Shown one piece after another: positions 1 through 11,639 of a stretch of 64,000 nucleotides of DNA. Under the pieces are notes generated by a model that had not been told where the DNA came from, searched no databases, and saw only the letters and a program-made list of their open reading frames with translations. How positions within the stretch are numbered: the stretch's first letter is position 1; each line of letters begins with the position of its first letter. This stretch comes from Capsicum annuum (taxonomy: Eukaryota; Streptophyta; Magnoliopsida; Solanales; Solanaceae), in the NCBI RefSeq assembly GCF_002878395.1, contig NC_061120.1, positions 114,207,212 to 114,271,211 on the forward strand. The letters are read 5' to 3'. Both the position numbers and the translations under genes were made by a program.

Positions 1-49
1 CATTGCAAATTTGTCTTATCTTAGATCTTGTTTTGATTCGTTGTTTAGA
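1..49. other. Flanking DNA left of element A
   Basis: These bases lie outside the outermost recognisable retrotransposon, just before its target-site duplication. AT-rich, with no coding signal. Too short to say whether it is unique host DNA or part of a further repeat. Confidence 0.5.
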
Positions 50-54
50 ATATT
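50..54. repeat. Target-site duplication of element A, left copy (ATATT)
   Basis: ATATT sits directly before the A LTR start (TCTATTACCCC, a mutated TGTAATACCCC). The same five bases follow the 3' LTR end at 48006-48010. Five-base duplications are the rule for Ty3/gypsy integrases, so this pair marks A as one insertion even though about 48 kb now separates the copies. Confidence 0.85.
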
Positions 55-279
55 TCTATTACCCCATACTTCTACCTAGCTTGAAATCATCCTAATAATA
101 TTAGAAACTTACTTTGAAATATGAATCCATTTTTGTACACGTGGAATTTTTAAGATTTTCGCTTTTTATCTTGTCAAAAATTAAATTAGCTTTCCAACGA
201 TACCAATTTCTTCAAAATCTGGTATCGGAGCAAAAGGTTATGGACGTTTTACTCAGAACTATTAGAATCGCCCAGGTGT

Positions 280-520
280 GACGGCCAGGTTGAGAGACCG
301 TCGATCTAGTGATGGACCATTACCTAGACCGTCGCAACCAAGCCAGTAAGTCAACCTTCTAAATATGGTACGATGGACAGGTTGACAGACCGTCGAACTT
401 ACAACGGACCGTCACTCAAGCCATCACTATAAGGCAGTGAGTCCCCATTCTGGTCCATCTACGATGGTCAAAATGACAGACCATCGAGCCAGCGACGAAC
501 CATCGCATGACCCATCGCAG
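280..520 (+). promoter_or_regulatory. U3 motif cluster of element A (GACGGACCGTC family)
   Basis: Several degenerate copies of a near-palindrome, GACGG(A)CCGTC, alternate with spacers, for example near 296, 330, 377, 400 and 470. A TATA-like box lies about 75 bp downstream. The 3' LTR has the same cluster at about 45630-45870. Likely part of the U3 promoter or a chromatin target; the function is inferred. Confidence 0.45.
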
Positions 521-2577
521 GTCCCATTCAACGTTTTTTTAGTCCTTTTTAAAAGTGTATTTGGGTCTTTTTTTCCACCCTTTTTAACCCCTACTTATAT
601 CAGATCAAGGATGATAAGTTTATTATCCATTAACAACATCAAATTACGGTTTTCTCTCAAAGATAATTCCTAAGAGTACGATCCAAATCCTTCTTCAAGA
701 AACTAAGAGATTAAAGTTCTTCAGGTCCAAGAAATTCAAGGAACTCACAATCCAGGTATGTCATGTGTTGATTCATGGGTCCCTTTAACCCATGAAGCTC
801 AAGAATCTCTTTTCAAAATCCAAGATTTGTGTATTTATGAATGTTCATGATTTAAACTGGATTAAAATTCATGTTCATGATGTTGTGGGGTTTTGATTTA
901 TGTTTTAAGTTACATATTACAATGATTGACCCTAATATATGAAGATTTGCATAAAAATCATGATAAACCCCCTTCAATTTAAAAGTTGATTGATGTATTC
1001 ATGATTATTAGATGCGTTAATGATTGTATAACCAAAGAATGCTACCCATGTGTTTGATTAAATGCTTATGTGAAAGAAAAGTGCCATACTAGTTTAACAA
1101 TAGGGATTCCCATCAGGTATAGGTTTATGCATGTCAATTGTTTTGATAAAATGTATTAATCTATGAATTATAGATTTTTTATGTTTGTCATGTATTCAAG
1201 AAAGTCATGCTTTGTCAGTTTCTTTTCAATTGAGTCCTGGGGGAACTTATACCCGACAATTTAGCTGTGTGCCTAGAGCCAGTGTCATATTTTAACAATA
1301 TCCTCAGTCAAGCCATGTTCAGTAGAACTAAGTTAGTCATGTGACTCAGGAAAACTCAGTAAAACTCGGTAATCCCAGTAATCTCAAAAAGCTCAGTGAT
1401 ACAGGAGTCTCAGTACTATTTTGTCAGTTAACAGAAATCAGTTATTCAATCCAGTTTAGTTCATTAATCCATGTTCAGTGTCTATTAAGATAGAAGTAGG
1501 GATTAGCATCGAGGGAACCCAAGGATGGGAACACACACTGTCAGATAAGGGTGTGATTCTTAGAAGTCATCCTTGTGTTCCAGAACTATGTAGCCAACAT
1601 AGGTTGAGATATCAAAACTATTAGGTAAGGGTTAATGAGGTAGATAAACACTGTAAAATGAGGGTCCCACCATTCTCTTTAGGGGACACGGTCAGATGAG
1701 GGTCACCCATAGCTTGTCTTTACCAGTGGAACGGTTTTGACACCCTTCTAATTAGGGCTACAGATTGGACCCCAACTTAGCCATAAAGGCGTATTAGGGG
1801 TATGTCGATTAGATGACTATTTCCAATAGTTTAAGTTACAGAATCAGGACTGTCAAATACAGTTATTCAGTCTCAGTAATAGAACTCAAATAGTTCTACA
1901 GAATTTAGGGCTGTTAGAAATAGTCAACTTAGAATAGTACGAAACTTGGTTAGTTCCATCAGAATCGAGACTGTCGATACAGTCGCTCAGTATTAGTTAT
2001 TTTAGCTATATAGTTATCAGTATCTCATGTTATTAGTACTCAGGTTCAGTAATCATATTGTCCTGAATTCAGTTATAGTTACTATGTATTCATGCATGAA
2101 TTCTTATGTTCCTGTTAACCAGTCAGTTAGTATAGTTCATACATGTGAACCCTTTGCATTCAACCTACCTCACATGTGTACATTCAACATACTGACGTAT
2201 TTGCGCTATGGTGTTTTATACCATAGGTTTAGAAGCACGATCTCCAGAGCATCAATAGCATTTCAGTCTTAGCAGTCAGAGTTAGTAGTTAGTCCTCATC
2301 CTTCGAGGACATGACCATTTCTTTATTATCTCATTAATTAATTTATTAGTTGGAGTTAGTTCGGGACATGTACCGTCAACTCTTTATTCAGAAACTTCAG
2401 TCAATTAGAGGCTTTTTAGACTATAATGTTCAGTTAATTTATTTCAGTTGTTTTGGGTATTTCATACCCCACACAGATGTTATTTTTTTATAAGCTATTA
2501 TGTCTTAGTTTCGAACTATATGGCCTTTCAGCCTTTATTTCCACATTTATATAGTACATCATGTAGTATACAGGTAC

Positions 2578-2582
2578 AAATA
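2578..2582. repeat. Target-site duplication of array B, left copy (AAATA)
   Basis: AAATA precedes the B LTR start TGTAATACCC and pairs with AGATA at 40158-40162 (one mismatch). The uninterrupted A 3' LTR shows a single ATATA between GGTAC and TCAGTCATGG at this point, which is the expected empty site. Confidence 0.78.
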
Positions 2583-4926
2583 TGTAATACCCTAATTTTT
2601 TCTAAGCTAAATTTCTCCTTGAGAAGGTTAAGGAGTGACTTCCTCAGTGAGTATCATTTTAACCATATAGACTTACCTGAATTTTGACTTTTTATCACAT
2701 GGGAGATTTGATAAGCTTTCCGTCGATATAAGATTCGTGGAAATCTGATACTCGCATAAGAAGTTATGGCTAATTTAAGTATTAGTTGTAAAACAACGTC
2801 GTTTTAGTGCTTGGCGCATCACGGAGAGGATCTATTTGATAATTGTCAAATTTGAGTGGAACTCTCCAATAGTGGCGCATCGCGGAGGACCCCCATTTTC
2901 CAATAGTCAATTTCTAGTGGCCCAGCGCAATTGTGGCATGTCACGCTAAAGTTCTAGGTCCCAACCAGTGGGACAACGTGATGGCTCTACATCGCGATGA
3001 TTCCCAAATTCCATTTTGTCAATTTCCAATAAGCCACCGCAATAGTGGCACATCGCAGTGGCCTATAAAATTGGGTTCCTAGTTAAACTTTTTCTAGCTT
3101 CGGATTAAAGTTAAAAAGGGCACTTTGGACTTTTTCCATGCCTCTTAAACCATACAAACACCAAATTAAAGTCATTTATAGGCATTGTATGAAGTTTTTC
3201 TCAAGTTTTGTCTCAACAAAAACCCTGAGTATCCAAAACCTCTTTCAAGAATCTCAATAATTCACCATAGATTTTCTAAATTGTGTCAAGATTCAAGGTT
3301 CCCAAGCCAAGGTCTTCAAGAATACTCATTCATGAGTACGAATAGAGTCTCAAAAGCGAAAGTTCATCCAAATCATCTAATTCAAAGTATGTGGGGTTTT
3401 AACAATGACACTTCTTTCGTCCTTCTGCCCAAAAGTTGTTTTAAATTACAAGAATATATGATTTCACACGTTTTCATATGAAAATTGAAGTATGGGTTTG
3501 TACCCTTTGTTGTTGTTCTGGAGATTATGGTAATTTTCAGGTTTTAGAAATTAAGATACACGAGTGTATTGAGATTTTGGTGCATAATGCTGAAATTCTA
3601 GATTTCTATATGATTTATGAATCCTTGTGGTCTGTAAAATGCATTTTGATGAGTCTTAACTTGAGATTGAACTATGGGCCACCAAGCCCTACTTGAGAAT
3701 TGCAATTTTATGAACTTTTCTGCTGTAAGCACCTATGATTTGAGTACTTTGAGAGTATTGTAAAATATTTGACCTTTTTGGTCCTAATAGAGTTAGAATC
3801 CTCAATGATGTTCTATCAAGACAAATATAGTAATACATTTTGGTCTTTAGTAAAGACCCTTGAGTTATTTGAGGTGGATTTTCTAAGAGTTTTGAGTTGA
3901 GTATGGGAGAATTAATTAGCACCGAGTTTGGTATGATTCTGAGGTCCCATACCCCAGAACTATATGCCACCGTAGGACTTAGATTTATGGGCCCGAGGCT
4001 GAGATAGTTATCATTGAGTTGAGGTTATATTCCATGGCAAGAGTATGATGCCTCTCCCCAATGTGAGGTTACTTACTTAGGAGGATAAGATATTCGACTT
4101 CATGTAGCTCACATGGTTTATGTCGGTTAGAAGAAACTCCTGAGTGTCCAATATTATATAATCCTGAGTTCTAAGTGTCCCAGTCTAAGAGAGTTCTAGA
4201 GTTACCAAGTGTTGAAAGCTCCTAAAAGTTCTGAGTCCTTAAGTTTCAGTGAAGCTTTACTTTCCATAAGATTAAAGTAGAAGTTTGAAAGTATTCTTTA
4301 AAGTTCTTTTAGCCGTCAAGTATTGAGAATAAAAGGAGAGTAGAGATTTTAAAGTTGAGTATAATGACTCATGAGATTTTTATTTCATGTTTCATTATTC
4401 ATGATTCATGAGAATTACATTTCAGATTTATTCAAGCCATGTGAGTCATTTCTGATTTTATGAAGACTAATGATAATGTTTATTTAAATGCATACACCCC
4501 CATATACTCAGTACATTCCCAAGTACTAATCCAAATATATGTCTATGTGCTACATTATTTTATAATGTAGGTTCAGGTGCTTAGTCCCAGCTTCATCAGT
4601 GATATTTCAGTACCTTTGTCTACATCTCCACAGTGGTGAGTCCTCATGGTTTGAGTACCTATCTTCAGATATTTTAGTATTTTAGTGGATATATTATTGC
4701 TTTCTGTTCAGTTTGAGTAAGTTAGTGCCCTGTCCCAATGGATCACTAGTCATTAAGTAGTAGAGGCTTTGTATTTCCTATCATTTGATATGAAAGTACC
4801 AGTATTTAGTTTATTTTATCTCGAAATAAGTTATTCTATGTAGTAATAGGCTTAAAGGATTAGCTTGGGGCTACTTGTAGCCTTAAGCACTGTGTAACAC
4901 TTTGGAATGAGATTTCAGGATGTAAA
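2583..4926 (+). repeat. Array B LTR1
   Basis: Colinear with LTR4. Carries a cluster of GCGCATCGCGGAG-like motifs (about 2810-3060), a TATA-like CCTATAAAATT near 3061, a GGGCACTTTGGACTTTTTCC box near 3118, and AAAGTATGT near 3386 in place of the AAGGTATGT seen in LTR3 and LTR4. A TATTTAGCACCGAG-like module lies near 3915 and a TTCAGGTGCT module near 4571. The end is blurred (TGTAAA instead of ATTACA), followed by a good primer-binding site. Confidence 0.85.
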
Positions 4927-4929
4927 AAA

Positions 4930-4942
4930 CTTGGTATCAGAG
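4930..4942 (+). other. Primer-binding site of array B, internal 1
   Basis: CTTGGTATCAGAG follows the LTR end. TGGTATCAGAG is the standard complement of the 3' end of initiator tRNA-Met used by plant Ty3/gypsy elements for minus-strand priming. The usual leader and gag start are missing right after it. Confidence 0.75.
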
Positions 4943-4984
4943 AAAATGCCCACATAAATAATAATGAGCAACTGCAGCCTGTCG

Positions 4985-5320
4985 ATCCCTTGCATGAAAT
5001 AAGCGTATAGGGGAAGGTGATGCCCCTATAACTTGGCAGGTATTCCAAGATGCGTTCTTCCATAAGTTCTTTCCATCAGAGATGAAGGAGGTGAAAATAG
5101 AGAAGTTTATTAACTTTAGGCAAGGCTCCATGAATGTTAACGAGTATAGCTTGAAGTTCAACCAGTTAGACAAGTACGCTCCTATTTTGACTTTTGACAC
5201 CCGAGATAGTATAAGAAAGTTTGTTATAGGTTTTCTGGTTTAGTACTGAAAGAGTGTAGGACTGCAATGCTGAATAGGGATATGGACCTATCTCTGTTGA
5301 TGATACATGTATATCAGCTA
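4985..5320 (+). pseudogene. gag fragment, array B internal 1 (first part)
   Basis: Encodes the middle of a retrotransposon gag (capsid) domain. One frame reads GEGDAPITWQVFQDAFF..KFFPSE, then KIEKFINFRQGSMNVNEY, matching the AW.F...F.P...R..K...F..L.QG..V.EY pattern of plant chromovirus gag. The gag N-terminus is missing: the primer-binding site runs into mid-gag within about 50 bp. The frame is broken near 5243 and composite C interrupts it at 5321. gag resumes at 15524. Confidence 0.72.
5316..5320. repeat. Target-site duplication of composite C, left copy (AGCTA)
   Basis: AGCTA precedes a TGTAATACCCC LTR start and pairs with AGATA at 15524-15528 (one mismatch). The homologous uninterrupted B sequence near 33541 reads CAGCAGATAGAGG, so removing C restores a continuous gag. 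Confidence 0.72.
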
Positions 5321-5403
5321 TGTAATACCCCAATTATTTCTTAATCATAAATCCATCTTTTGAGTCGATATGTATGGCTTCCAAAGTGATCGATGTTTAT
5401 ATC
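5321..5403 (+). repeat. Composite C LTR-a (first 83 bp only)
   Basis: Matches the first 80-odd bases of LTR-b and LTR-c, including ATGGCTTCCAAAGTGATCGA and GATGTTTATATC. It then switches abruptly to the end of pol (AAGTTTGTAGACTGAGGAAC). LTR-b and LTR-c continue with GTATAGTATTTC instead. Confidence 0.82.
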
Positions 5404-5726
5404 AAGTTTGTAGACTGAGGAACAAAGAAGTTCCCTTACTTAAAGCTCTGTGGAAAAATCATTCAGTCAAGGGTGCTACTTGGGAAGCAGAAGCAGATAT
5501 GTAAGCCAGTTACCATCATCTTTTCTCCACGAGTTTGAATCAAGATGAATGTACTATTCCATTAATTCAGTTTTCTTCTAATCCAATGTATTCAGCTATA
5601 TGGTTATTCTCTCTATGGTTCTTGCATTTGGGGAAGTACTCAAAAGGTTAGAGTAATTTGATCCCTTAGATGTGAGTCATTCCAGCCATACGTCCTCATT
5701 TTCTCTTGTTCATGGCGGGGAAATAT
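5400..5726 (+). pseudogene. Residual pol end and 3' UTR of the first C unit
   Basis: Starts in the chromodomain-coding segment (VDxRNKEVPLLKALWKNHSVKGATWEAEADM, read 5408-5500). It ends with TAA where C internal and the B copies have TGA. The 3' UTR then parallels 12869-13125, including the motif near 5640 and a degraded polypurine tract before the LTR-b start at 5727. This is what remains of a whole internal region after a deletion of several kilobases. Confidence 0.75.
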
Positions 5727-8092
5727 TGTAATACCTCAGTCATTTCTTAAGCCTAACTTCATCTTCTGAGTGGATATGTATGTCTTTCACAGTGATTGAT
5801 GTTTATATCGTATAGTATTTCTCTAATTTCTACCAATTAGATTATTTATTAAGCTTTCCATGGATACCAATTCCATCAAAATATGACATCGTACGAGAGA
5901 GTTATAGCTATTTTACTAAACATTATCGGATCAACCAAGTTTGACGGTGGACCTAATGGATTGTCAGGTCCCTGGTGGACCGTCAAGTGTCCTGTCAAGA
6001 CAAGGAAGTGACTCCTTTTTCAGGCCATCGTGCAATGGCCAAGTTGGTGGACCATCAAAAAGTTGATGGACCGTCAATGTGTCCGTTAGGTCGAGGCAAA
6101 ATGTTCCATTTTTTGTCCCCGAGTAACGGACAATCTGGTGGACTGTCAGATTCCTGATTGACCATCACTTCGATCATCACTCTGAGGCAGAACGTCCCAG
6201 TTTTGGCACTCGAGTGACAGACGACTTAGTGGACCATTAGTTCCTCTGACGGACCATCAGATCAACCGTCACAGGCCTCGATTAGTGATTTTCAACTTTT
6301 AAAAGGGCATTTTGGGTATTTCCCTCCTCCTTCCATTTTTGTTTTATATATATCCAAGCATAAGAAAAAAATTTCATTTCTTCTCCTTTCCCTTCCATGA
6401 ACTTTCTAGAAAACTAGGGTTTCTTCCAAACCCCAAAAAAATCAAATCTTCTTCCAAGAAATTCAAGGATCTTCCATAGATTTCTCCAAGTTGTTCAAGA
6501 ATTTAGTTCCCCAAGTCAAGTGTATCAATAATCTTGGTCTAAAAGTGTAAGAAAGAAGTTCCGAATAAGTTTCTACATCTCCAAAATCAAAATCCAAGGT
6601 ATGTGGGGTTTGAACAAGAAGACTCCTTTCGTTCTTGTGCCTAAAAATTTACTCTCTATTTTTTATTTACATAATTTTTTTCAATAGGGTTACAACCAAA
6701 ATTACTTCATTAATGATTTGTAAGATTTAAGTTGATTAAATTTGATATTATGATTTACTTACCATCATATTTCATAAATTGAGAATTTGTGCCATGAGTT
6801 GAATTTAGTTATTATGAATTGATGATTTTCGAATGATTTGAGATTGGTGTCATGATTTAAGCATTTATATGATAAATTCGACTATTGAATATATATCTAT
6901 ATTTGAGATTGAAATTCAAGAATGAGTCCTAAGATGTTTCCTTAAAGCTGTTGATATTTGAAATGATTCGATAAGCAAATGTCCTTGATGTTGAGAAAGA
7001 TTGTGTTGAGTTGAGTCAAGTTAGGAATCCACAAGATGTTTATGATTTATAGATGAGATATAAATTTATGTTTTGTTCTTTATAATAGACCCATGAGTTG
7101 ATATTGATTAAGGTGGATTTCCTAACGTGTTCTGAGCTGAGTCTGGGAAGAGTATTTAGCACCGAGCGGGAAATATGGTATTTCCCCAAAACTGTGTGCC
7201 ACCGTATGATTGATATTGATAATTATGGGCCAAAGGCCGAGTATGAAATTTTGATAACGATATTGAGGTTGTACTCCCTAGAAAGAGTACGACACCCCTA
7301 CCAATGTGGGTTTCTCTCCTTAGGAGGGCAAAACGTTGGACTCCATGTGGCTCACATGGTGTAGTTAAGTCGGTTATAAAAAACTCCCATGTCCATAATG
7401 ATCTAAGTACAATGAGTTACCGAGTCACTCTAATTCAAGAGTCGAAGAGTTTGAGTTGAGTTAAATGATTTATGTGATTTATCAAGCATTTACAGAAATA
7501 ATGTTTTAGATAATTCAAATGAAGAGAGTTATTATTGTCAGCATGCATGATTTTTTGATACATTTATGATATTATTTAAAATATTGCATCCACCACCACA
7601 TACTCAGTATATTCCCTATTTTTGACTCACTTCCTCTTATGTATTCTATATTTCCTCATGATATTGGTTCAGGTGCTCAGTCTCAGCAGCGACAGTGATC
7701 TTTGAGTACCTTTATCTACATTTCTGCGGTTGGTGAGTCCTCATGGTTCGAGGAACCGCGTCTCTAATTTTGTCTTGTTAATAGATAGTTGTTTACTTTC
7801 AGTTCAGTATGATTCAGTTGGGGATCTATCCCAATGGCTCCTTAGTCCTATGTAGTAGAGGCTTTGTCAGACTAGTGTACCAGCGTGAACAGAGATTTCA
7901 GTATTTTATTTGTACAAGAAAGTATTACTTTGTATTTTGGTATGTTCATGACAAGCTTATTCCTCTTTATCTTAGCATGATTTGCAGTATAAGGAGTTCT
8001 GAAAGTGATGACAGGCTTAGAGGATTAGCTTGAGGCCATGTGTGGCCTTAAGCACCATATGACGTCTCGGGATAGGTTCTTGGAGCGTTACA
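5727..8092 (+). repeat. Composite C LTR-b (5' LTR of the retained unit)
   Basis: TGTAATACCTC to GCGTTACA, colinear with LTR-c. Contains a GACGGTGGACC/GGACCGTCA cluster (about 5940-6280), AAAGGGCATTTTGGGTATTT near 6301, a TATA box TTTATATATATCC at 6343-6355 and a donor-like AAG|GTATGT at 6597-6604. A TATTTAGCACCGAG module lies near 7152, TTCAGGTGCTCAGTC near 7667 and GTGAGTCCTCATGGTTCGAG near 7732. Its position before the primer site makes it the functional 5' LTR of this unit. Confidence 0.87.
5940..6356 (+). promoter_or_regulatory. Putative U3 promoter of composite C
   Basis: Repeated GGACCGTCA/GACGGACCATC motifs are followed by the AAAGGGCATTTTGGGTATTT box and, about 40 bp on, by a strong TATA box (TTTATATATATCC, 6343-6355). 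LTR-c repeats the arrangement, with its TATA near 13750-13762. A TATA box this well preserved makes it the likeliest RNA polymerase II start region among the LTRs here. Transcription itself is not shown. Confidence 0.55.
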
Positions 8093-8094
8093 AG

Positions 8095-8110
8095 CTTGGT
8101 ATCAAGGACG
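8095..8110 (+). other. Primer-binding site of composite C
   Basis: CTTGGTATCAAGGACG follows the LTR end by two bases. The first nine bases fit the initiator tRNA-Met site TGGTATCAGAGC; the later bases differ. Confidence 0.65.
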
Positions 8111-8302
8111 AAGGTTCAACGAGTCTTATGGAGTCTGAGAAACCACATTACGTAGAGTCTTGATCATTGGTGTGTAGCACGCCATATCTATAAGCAAAAG
8201 GCTATGGGACGTATTAACAAAAGTTGTTTCTTTCTTTCAAGAGTCTATCATGCCTATGACTGTTTCTCTCTGTTGTTAATTCGTGCTCTCTTATCACAAA
8301 AA

Positions 8303-9450
8303 ATGCCTCCTCGTAGAGCTCACAGAAACAACGAATGACCTTAACCCATTGATCCTTTAGGTGGGATGATATCCCATTTCGAATTCTAGGCAGCTTTCCA
8401 AGCGCTAGCCCAGGTGGTTACCTCCAATGCCCAAGCACACACCCAGGATACTGTTCCACCTCTGTAAGGGAATAATTCTATGATAACACGGGTTCGTGAC
8501 TTTATGAGAATGAATATACCTGAGTTCTTTGGGTCGAAAGTTGGTGAAGACCTAGAAATCTATTTAGATAAAGTAAGAAAGATCACTCAAATTATGCACG
8601 TAACTTAGGAGGACAGTGTTGAATTGGCTGTCTATCGAATGAAAGATGTTGCTTATGATTGGGTGGAGATGTGGAGCAAAAGTAGAGGGGAGAATGATTC
8701 TCTTATGACTTGGCAATTAATCCAGGATGCCTTCGTAGATAGATTCTTTCTCCCAGAGTTGAGAGAAGCGAAATTAGAAGAATTTATGAACTTGAGACAA
8801 GGCCCCATAACAGTTAAGGAGTATTTACATAAGTTTACCTAATTATCAAGATATTCTCCCGATATGATGGCTGGTTCTAGAACTAGTATGAGTAAGTTCT
8901 TGGCTGGTGAATTTGGTTATGTTCTAAAAGAGTGTAGATCTAATATGCTTAATAGGGACATAGACCTTTCAAGAATAATAATTTATGCTTAGCAGATTGA
9001 GGCAGAAAAGGTGAAGGAGAGAGAGAGAGTGAGAGGGAATAAGAGAGTTAGATCAGAGTAACAGGAGAATAGTCAGACTAGATTTTCTGGAGGTATCCGC
9101 CCTCAGTTCTAGAGCATTCTCTTATGCGAGTGCCTTCATCAGCCAGCACTCCTTCATTTAGATTTAGGCCGGAGCAAAGTAATAGGCTTACTATTTCCAG
9201 GTCCCAGCATAGTGTAAGTAACAAACCTCATCCTCTCCCATGTTCAAAGTGCAGTAGAGACCATCCTAGTGAGTTCTTAGTCAATCAGAGTGGTTGTTTT
9301 GGTTGTGGTAAGTTGGGCTACAAGTTCAGAGATTGCCTATATACTAGATAGGGGAGTCGCGATGTTCGTCCTCAGAGTCATACTATTAGTGTTCCATCCC
9401 CTGTAGTTTATCCTACTTCTCCTCTGGGTGCCTCATCTAATACTGCAGGT
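8303..9450 (+). pseudogene. gag, composite C
   Basis: Starts MPPRRAHRNNE, then hits TGA at 8336-8338. The related copy at 27337 has CGA there, so this stop is a single C-to-T change. The capsid domain is readable at 8624-8842 (AYDWVEMW, FFLPELREAKLEEFMNLRQG, VKEYLHKFT). The nucleocapsid zinc knuckle near 9294-9335 reads CFGCGKLGYKFRDC: the histidine of CX2CX4HX4C is replaced by tyrosine (CAC to TAC). Many in-frame stops; not functional. Confidence 0.85.
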
Positions 9451-9519
9451 GGTCAGCGCTAGAATTTTTTTTATGCTATACCACCCCTCCAGGAGTAGGA
9501 GGATTCACTAGATGTTATT

Positions 9520-11345
9520 ACTGGTATGCTTCGTGTATTTTATTTTGATGTATATGTGTTGATGGACCCTCGGTTAATTCTTTCTTATGTGACTCTGTTA
9601 GTGGCTGTGAATTTTGAAATTAGTGCTGAAAAGATTTCCAAGCCTTTTCTAGTCTCTACACTAGTGGGTGAATCTGTTGCTGCCAAGCAAGTATATAAAA
9701 AGTGTCCTATCACTGTTCTTAATAGTTTTATGTTTGCAGATTTGATTGATCTAGACATGGTTGATTTTGAAATTATTCTGGGTATGGATTGGCTTCACTC
9801 TTGTTATGCGTATATAGACTGTCGTACCTAGGTAGTCAACTTTTAGTTTCCCAAGTCTTTGAGTGGTTTGGAAATTCTGTATCTCCTAAAAGTCATTTCA
9901 TATCCTATCTTAAAGCTAGGAAATTAATATCCAAGGGTTGTATCTATCATTTAGTCTAAGTAAAGGACACTAAGTTAAGACTCCAACTATTCAGTCTCTT
10001 AGTGTTGTCAATGAGTTTCCTGATGTTTTCCCGGAAGATCTCCCAGGGGTACCTCCCGACAGAGCTATAGGATTTAGAATTGATCTTCTCCCTGACACAC
10101 AGCCTATTTCTATTCCTCCATATCGTATGGCCTCCGCAGAACTTAAGGAGTAGTAAAAGCAACTCAAAGATCTTCTTGATAAGGGTTTTTAAGGCCTAGT
10201 GAGTCTCCCTAAGGTGCACCCGTTCTATTCGTGCGAAAGAAAGGTGGTTCATTATGCATGTGCATTGACTATCGTCAGCTCAACAAGGTCACGGTCAAGA
10301 ACAAATACTCTCTCCCTCGAATTAATAACTTGTTTGATCAGCTGTACCGTGCTAGTTATTTTTTGAAAATAGATTTGAGATCCGGTTATCACCAACTTAA
10401 AGTCAAATAGTGTGTTATTCCAAAGATAGCTTTTTGCACCCGTTATGGGCATTTTGAGTTCCTTGTTATGTCATTTGGGTTAACTAATGGTCTAACAACT
10501 TTTATGGACCTCATGAATCGGGTGTTCAGAAATTACCTGGATATGTTCGTTATTGTGTTCATAGATGATATTCTTGTATACTTCTGAAGTGAAAACAATC
10601 ATGCAGATTATCTTCAAATTGTCTTGCAAACCATTAGAGATCAGCAGTTGTTTACCAAATTTAGCAAGTGTGAATTTTGGCTTTTGTCAGTTGCCTTTCT
10701 CGGTTATATTGTCTTTTCTAAAAGTATTCAAGTTGATCCTTAAAAGGTAAAAACTGTGAAGAATTGGCCTAGACCTATTTTCCTGACTGATATTAGGAGA
10801 TTCTTGGGCCTATCTGGCTACAACCGTTATTTTGTCGAATGTTTCTCTTCCATTTATATTCCTTTGACCTAGTTGACCCAAAAAGAGGTTAAATTCCAAT
10901 GGTCAGATCCTTGTGAGAAGAGTTTTTAGGAGTTGAAGACTTGACTCACTTCAGCCCCTTTGATGACCTTGCCTAATGGTGTAGATGATTTTGTGGTATA
11001 CTGTAATGTTTCCAGAATTGGTTTGGGTTGTGTGTTGATGCAGAAGGGTAAGGTTATAGCCTATGCCTCCCGACAGTTGAGACCTCATTAGAAGAATTAC
11101 CCGACCTATGACCTTGCATTAGCTGTAGTGATTTTTTTCTTAAAAATTTGGAGGCACTACCTATACGGTGTTCATATTGATGTCTTTACAGATCACAAGA
11201 GTTTGTAGTATGTGTTTACTTTGAGAGAGTTGAATCTTCGGCAGAGGCGATGATTAGAATTGCTGAAGGACTATGATATGTGTGTATTGTATCACCTAGG
11301 CAAGGCCTATGTAGTAGCAGATGCCCTTAGCAGATCGTCCATGGG
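9520..11345 (+). pseudogene. pol (protease-RT-RNase H), composite C
   Basis: Protease: 9526-9831, with the active-site loop DPG changed to DPR (LMDPRLILSYVT) and a well-kept flap/end segment (ILGMDWLHSCYAYIDCR). RT: about 10070-10850, including [20 protein letters not shown] and [11 protein letters not shown] segments, with the catalytic motif VFIDDILVY near 10557-10582 followed by a stop. RNase H: about 10975-11345, with [30 protein letters not shown] and ADALSRSSMGSVAH. Stops are scattered and the frame shifts, so no product is expected. Confidence 0.85.
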
Positions 11346-11639
11346 TAGTGTAGCACATGTAGAGAAAGATAAGAAGGAGTTCGCTCGTGAAGTGCACCGT
11401 TTAGCTAGGTTGGGTGTTAGATTGATCAACTCAACTGAGGGTAATGTTTGGATTCAGAGTAGTTTCGAATGTTCCCTAGTTTCGGCAATGAAGGAGAAAT
11501 AGGATATGGATTCTCATTTGGCTGAATTGAAAGCGTCCATCAAAGACCAAAAAATAGAGGTTTTCTCCTAAGGGGGAGATGGTGTATTGAGATTTCAGAA
11601 TAAATTGTGTGTGCTTGATGTTGATGATTTGAGGTAGAG

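Larger units (their letters stand above)
55..2582 (+). repeat. Element A 5' LTR, first part
   Basis: Colinear along its length with the 3' LTR at 45414-48005. Starts TCTATTACCCC where the 3' LTR has TGTAATACCCC. Contents in order: a cluster of GACGGACCGTC-like motifs (about 280-520), a TTTGGGTC box (about 557-570), a TATA-like TTATATCA at 595-602, and a splice-donor-like AG|GTATGT at 754-761. A run of CACTGTCAGATGAGGGT-like repeats follows (about 1535-1705), then a GTCCTCATCCTTCGAGGACAT module near 2292. The LTR breaks off at 2582, where element B begins, and resumes at 40163. Confidence 0.88.

Noticed and set aside
437..673. Open frame of 78 codons in the A LTR
   Set aside because: It spans the GACGGACCGTC cluster and TATA region, has no family resemblance, and is not kept in the 3' LTR copy.
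3185..3481. 98-codon open frame in B LTR1
   Set aside because: LTR leader sequence. The equivalent stretches in LTR3 and LTR4 are interrupted, so there is no sign of coding selection.
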